A stretch of 5,884 nt of DNA. Source: Nitrosopumilus sp. UBA526 (GTDB lineage Archaea; Thermoproteota; Nitrososphaeria; Nitrososphaerales; Nitrosopumilaceae). Made by a program: the position numbers and the translations under genes. The DNA lies in contig DAXZ01000048.1 in the NCBI GenBank assembly GCA_002506665.1, positions 1 to 5,884 of the forward strand, read 5' to 3'. The notes beneath the pieces are model-generated. The model had not been told where the DNA came from, did not search any database, and worked only from the letters and a program-made list of their open reading frames with translations. This document shows positions 5,241-5,884 of this stretch, piece by piece (the first letter of the stretch is position 1; each line of letters begins with the position of its first letter).

Positions 5241-5642
5241 TTGGCAAACTTTAAGCTAATAATATCTGACATAAAGGGCAAGTCCGTCTCAAAGGAACTA
5301 AAAGACAGTGATGCTAGTCCACTGCTAGGACTGCAGATAGGCAACGAGACTGATGCGTCAGTGGCAGGCCTGACAGGAAAGCTAAGAATTACCGGTGGAA
5401 GTGACAAGTCCGGTGTTCCGATGCGAAGCGATGTTCATGGAGCTGCAAGAAAGCGGGTCTTGCTGTCTAGAGGTGTAGGTCTGCAAGATGCCGAGTCCGG
5501 ACAGCGAAAGAGAAAACTGATGCGCGGAAACACCATATCTGAGGAGATCTATCAGCTAAACTGCAAATTTGATGGACAACTACCAGTAGATGCTCCAACA
5601 AAAGAAGCTCCGGCAGAGAAACCCAAGGACACAAAAGAATAA
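5241..5642 (+). CDS. rps6e: 30S ribosomal protein S6e
   Basis: This 133-residue protein is the archaeal/eukaryotic-type small-subunit ribosomal protein S6e. The N-terminus MANFKLIISD is typical of the family. The conserved GGSDKSGVPMR (52-62), DVHG and RKRVLLS segment follows, and the basic RKRKLMRGNTIS block lies at 89-100. The tail after about residue 115 is Pro/Lys/Glu-rich and lacks the long phosphorylated C-terminus of eukaryotic S6. I chose the TTG at 5241 because it gives the family N-terminus; a TTG at 5232 would add three residues. GAG at 5234-5236 is at best a weak ribosome binding site. The aIF2-gamma gene follows after 33 bp, a neighbour order common in archaea, and may have its own promoter. 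Confidence 0.96.
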   Translation: MANFKLIISDIKGKSVSKELKDSDASPLLGLQIGNETDASVAGLTGKLRITGGSDKSGVPMRSDVHGAARKRVLLSRGVGLQDAESGQRKRKLMRGNTISEEIYQLNCKFDGQLPVDAPTKEAPAEKPKDTKE

Positions 5643-5647
5643 CTTAA

Positions 5648-5653
5648 CATATA
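5648..5653 (+). promoter_or_regulatory. TATA-like box for the aIF2-gamma gene
   Basis: CATATA lies about 26 bp before ATG 5676 in the 33-bp gap after rps6e. It suggests an additional leaderless transcript for the initiation-factor gene besides any read-through from rps6e. Confidence 0.4.
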
Positions 5654-5675
5654 CCGATCTTACTTTTTGATTCAT

Positions 5676-5884
5676 ATGTATTGGAGAGACACCCTTCCTG
5701 ATTGGTACATCAAAAAGTATGGCTATCAACCATGTGTTAACGTTGGTACGGCAGGACATGTAGATCACGGCAAGACCACCCTGATTCAAGCCTTGACTGG
5801 TTCTTGGACAAGCGTTCACAGCCAAGAACTAAAACGTGGTATTACGATACGTGTAGGTTATTCTGATGCGGCGTTTTACAAGTG
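5676..5884 (+). CDS. eif2g: Translation initiation factor aIF2 subunit gamma (5' part)
   Basis: This is the first 69 codons of the gamma subunit of archaeal initiation factor 2, the GTPase that carries Met-tRNAi to the small ribosomal subunit; the gene is cut by the window edge. The P-loop GHVDHGKT is at residues 27-34, and the switch I region RGITIRVGYSDA at about 54-65 carries the G2 threonine (Thr57). The pattern QP.VNVGTAGHVDHGKTTL with SxELKRGITI is characteristic of eIF2-gamma/aIF2-gamma rather than EF-1A or SelB. The N-terminal MYWRDTLPDWYIKKYGY extension is short. The gene follows rps6e, as in many archaea, linking ribosome assembly and initiation. Confidence 0.93.
   Translation, partial: MYWRDTLPDWYIKKYGYQPCVNVGTAGHVDHGKTTLIQALTGSWTSVHSQELKRGITIRVGYSDAAFYK

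Noticed and set aside
5580..5825. Minus-strand open frame of 81 codons across the rps6e end and aIF2-gamma start
   Set aside because: It is antisense to two well-identified conserved genes and has no recognisable domain.

Overview
The window looks like chromosomal DNA of an ammonia-oxidising-type archaeon (Nitrososphaerota/Thaumarchaeota, probably Nitrosopumilales-like). The evidence is an archaeal S6e ribosomal protein followed by translation initiation factor aIF2-gamma, a tRNA gene with no encoded CCA, and AT-rich TATA-like boxes about 26 bp upstream of several start codons, as expected for leaderless archaeal mRNAs. Genes are very closely packed and many small zinc-ribbon proteins occur. 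The placement is inferred from protein sequence and gene organisation; no database search was run.

Layout. 32-2758 (+) encodes a large UPF0182-family membrane protein. Its stop codon abuts a TTG-started class I glutamine amidotransferase that resembles the archaeal GMP synthase subunit (2759-3301, +). A separate TATA box precedes a 312-aa protein made of a C39-like cysteine-peptidase domain and TPR repeats (3337-4275, +). Next come three very small zinc-ribbon ORFs in tandem (4319-4444, 4446-4571, 4568-4786, all +), each with the same C-X2-C-X15-C-X2-C spacing. The third runs into the antisense of a tRNA-Gly(CCC) gene (4740-4813, -). A 57-aa zinc-ribbon gene (4868-5041, +) diverges from the tRNA and meets a 40-aa zinc-ribbon gene (5044-5166, -) tail to tail. 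The right end holds rps6e (5241-5642, +) and the start of the aIF2-gamma gene (5676 to the edge, +).

The most notable structure is a 37-bp direct repeat (35/37 identical by eye) at 4242-4278 and 4706-4742. The first copy is the 3' end of the TPR gene; the second touches the 3' end of the tRNA. Together they bracket the zinc-ribbon trio. Removing one repeat copy plus the 427 bp between would leave the TPR stop codon directly against the tRNA 3' end. The trio therefore looks like a small cassette inserted between two older, convergent genes with duplication of the target.

Functionally, the right side is translation machinery (tRNA-Gly, S6e, aIF2-gamma). The left side is an envelope protein of unknown role coupled to an amidotransferase. 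The middle is a small-protein region whose members probably bind zinc and may contact nucleic acid or protein, but no specific function can be read from sequence.
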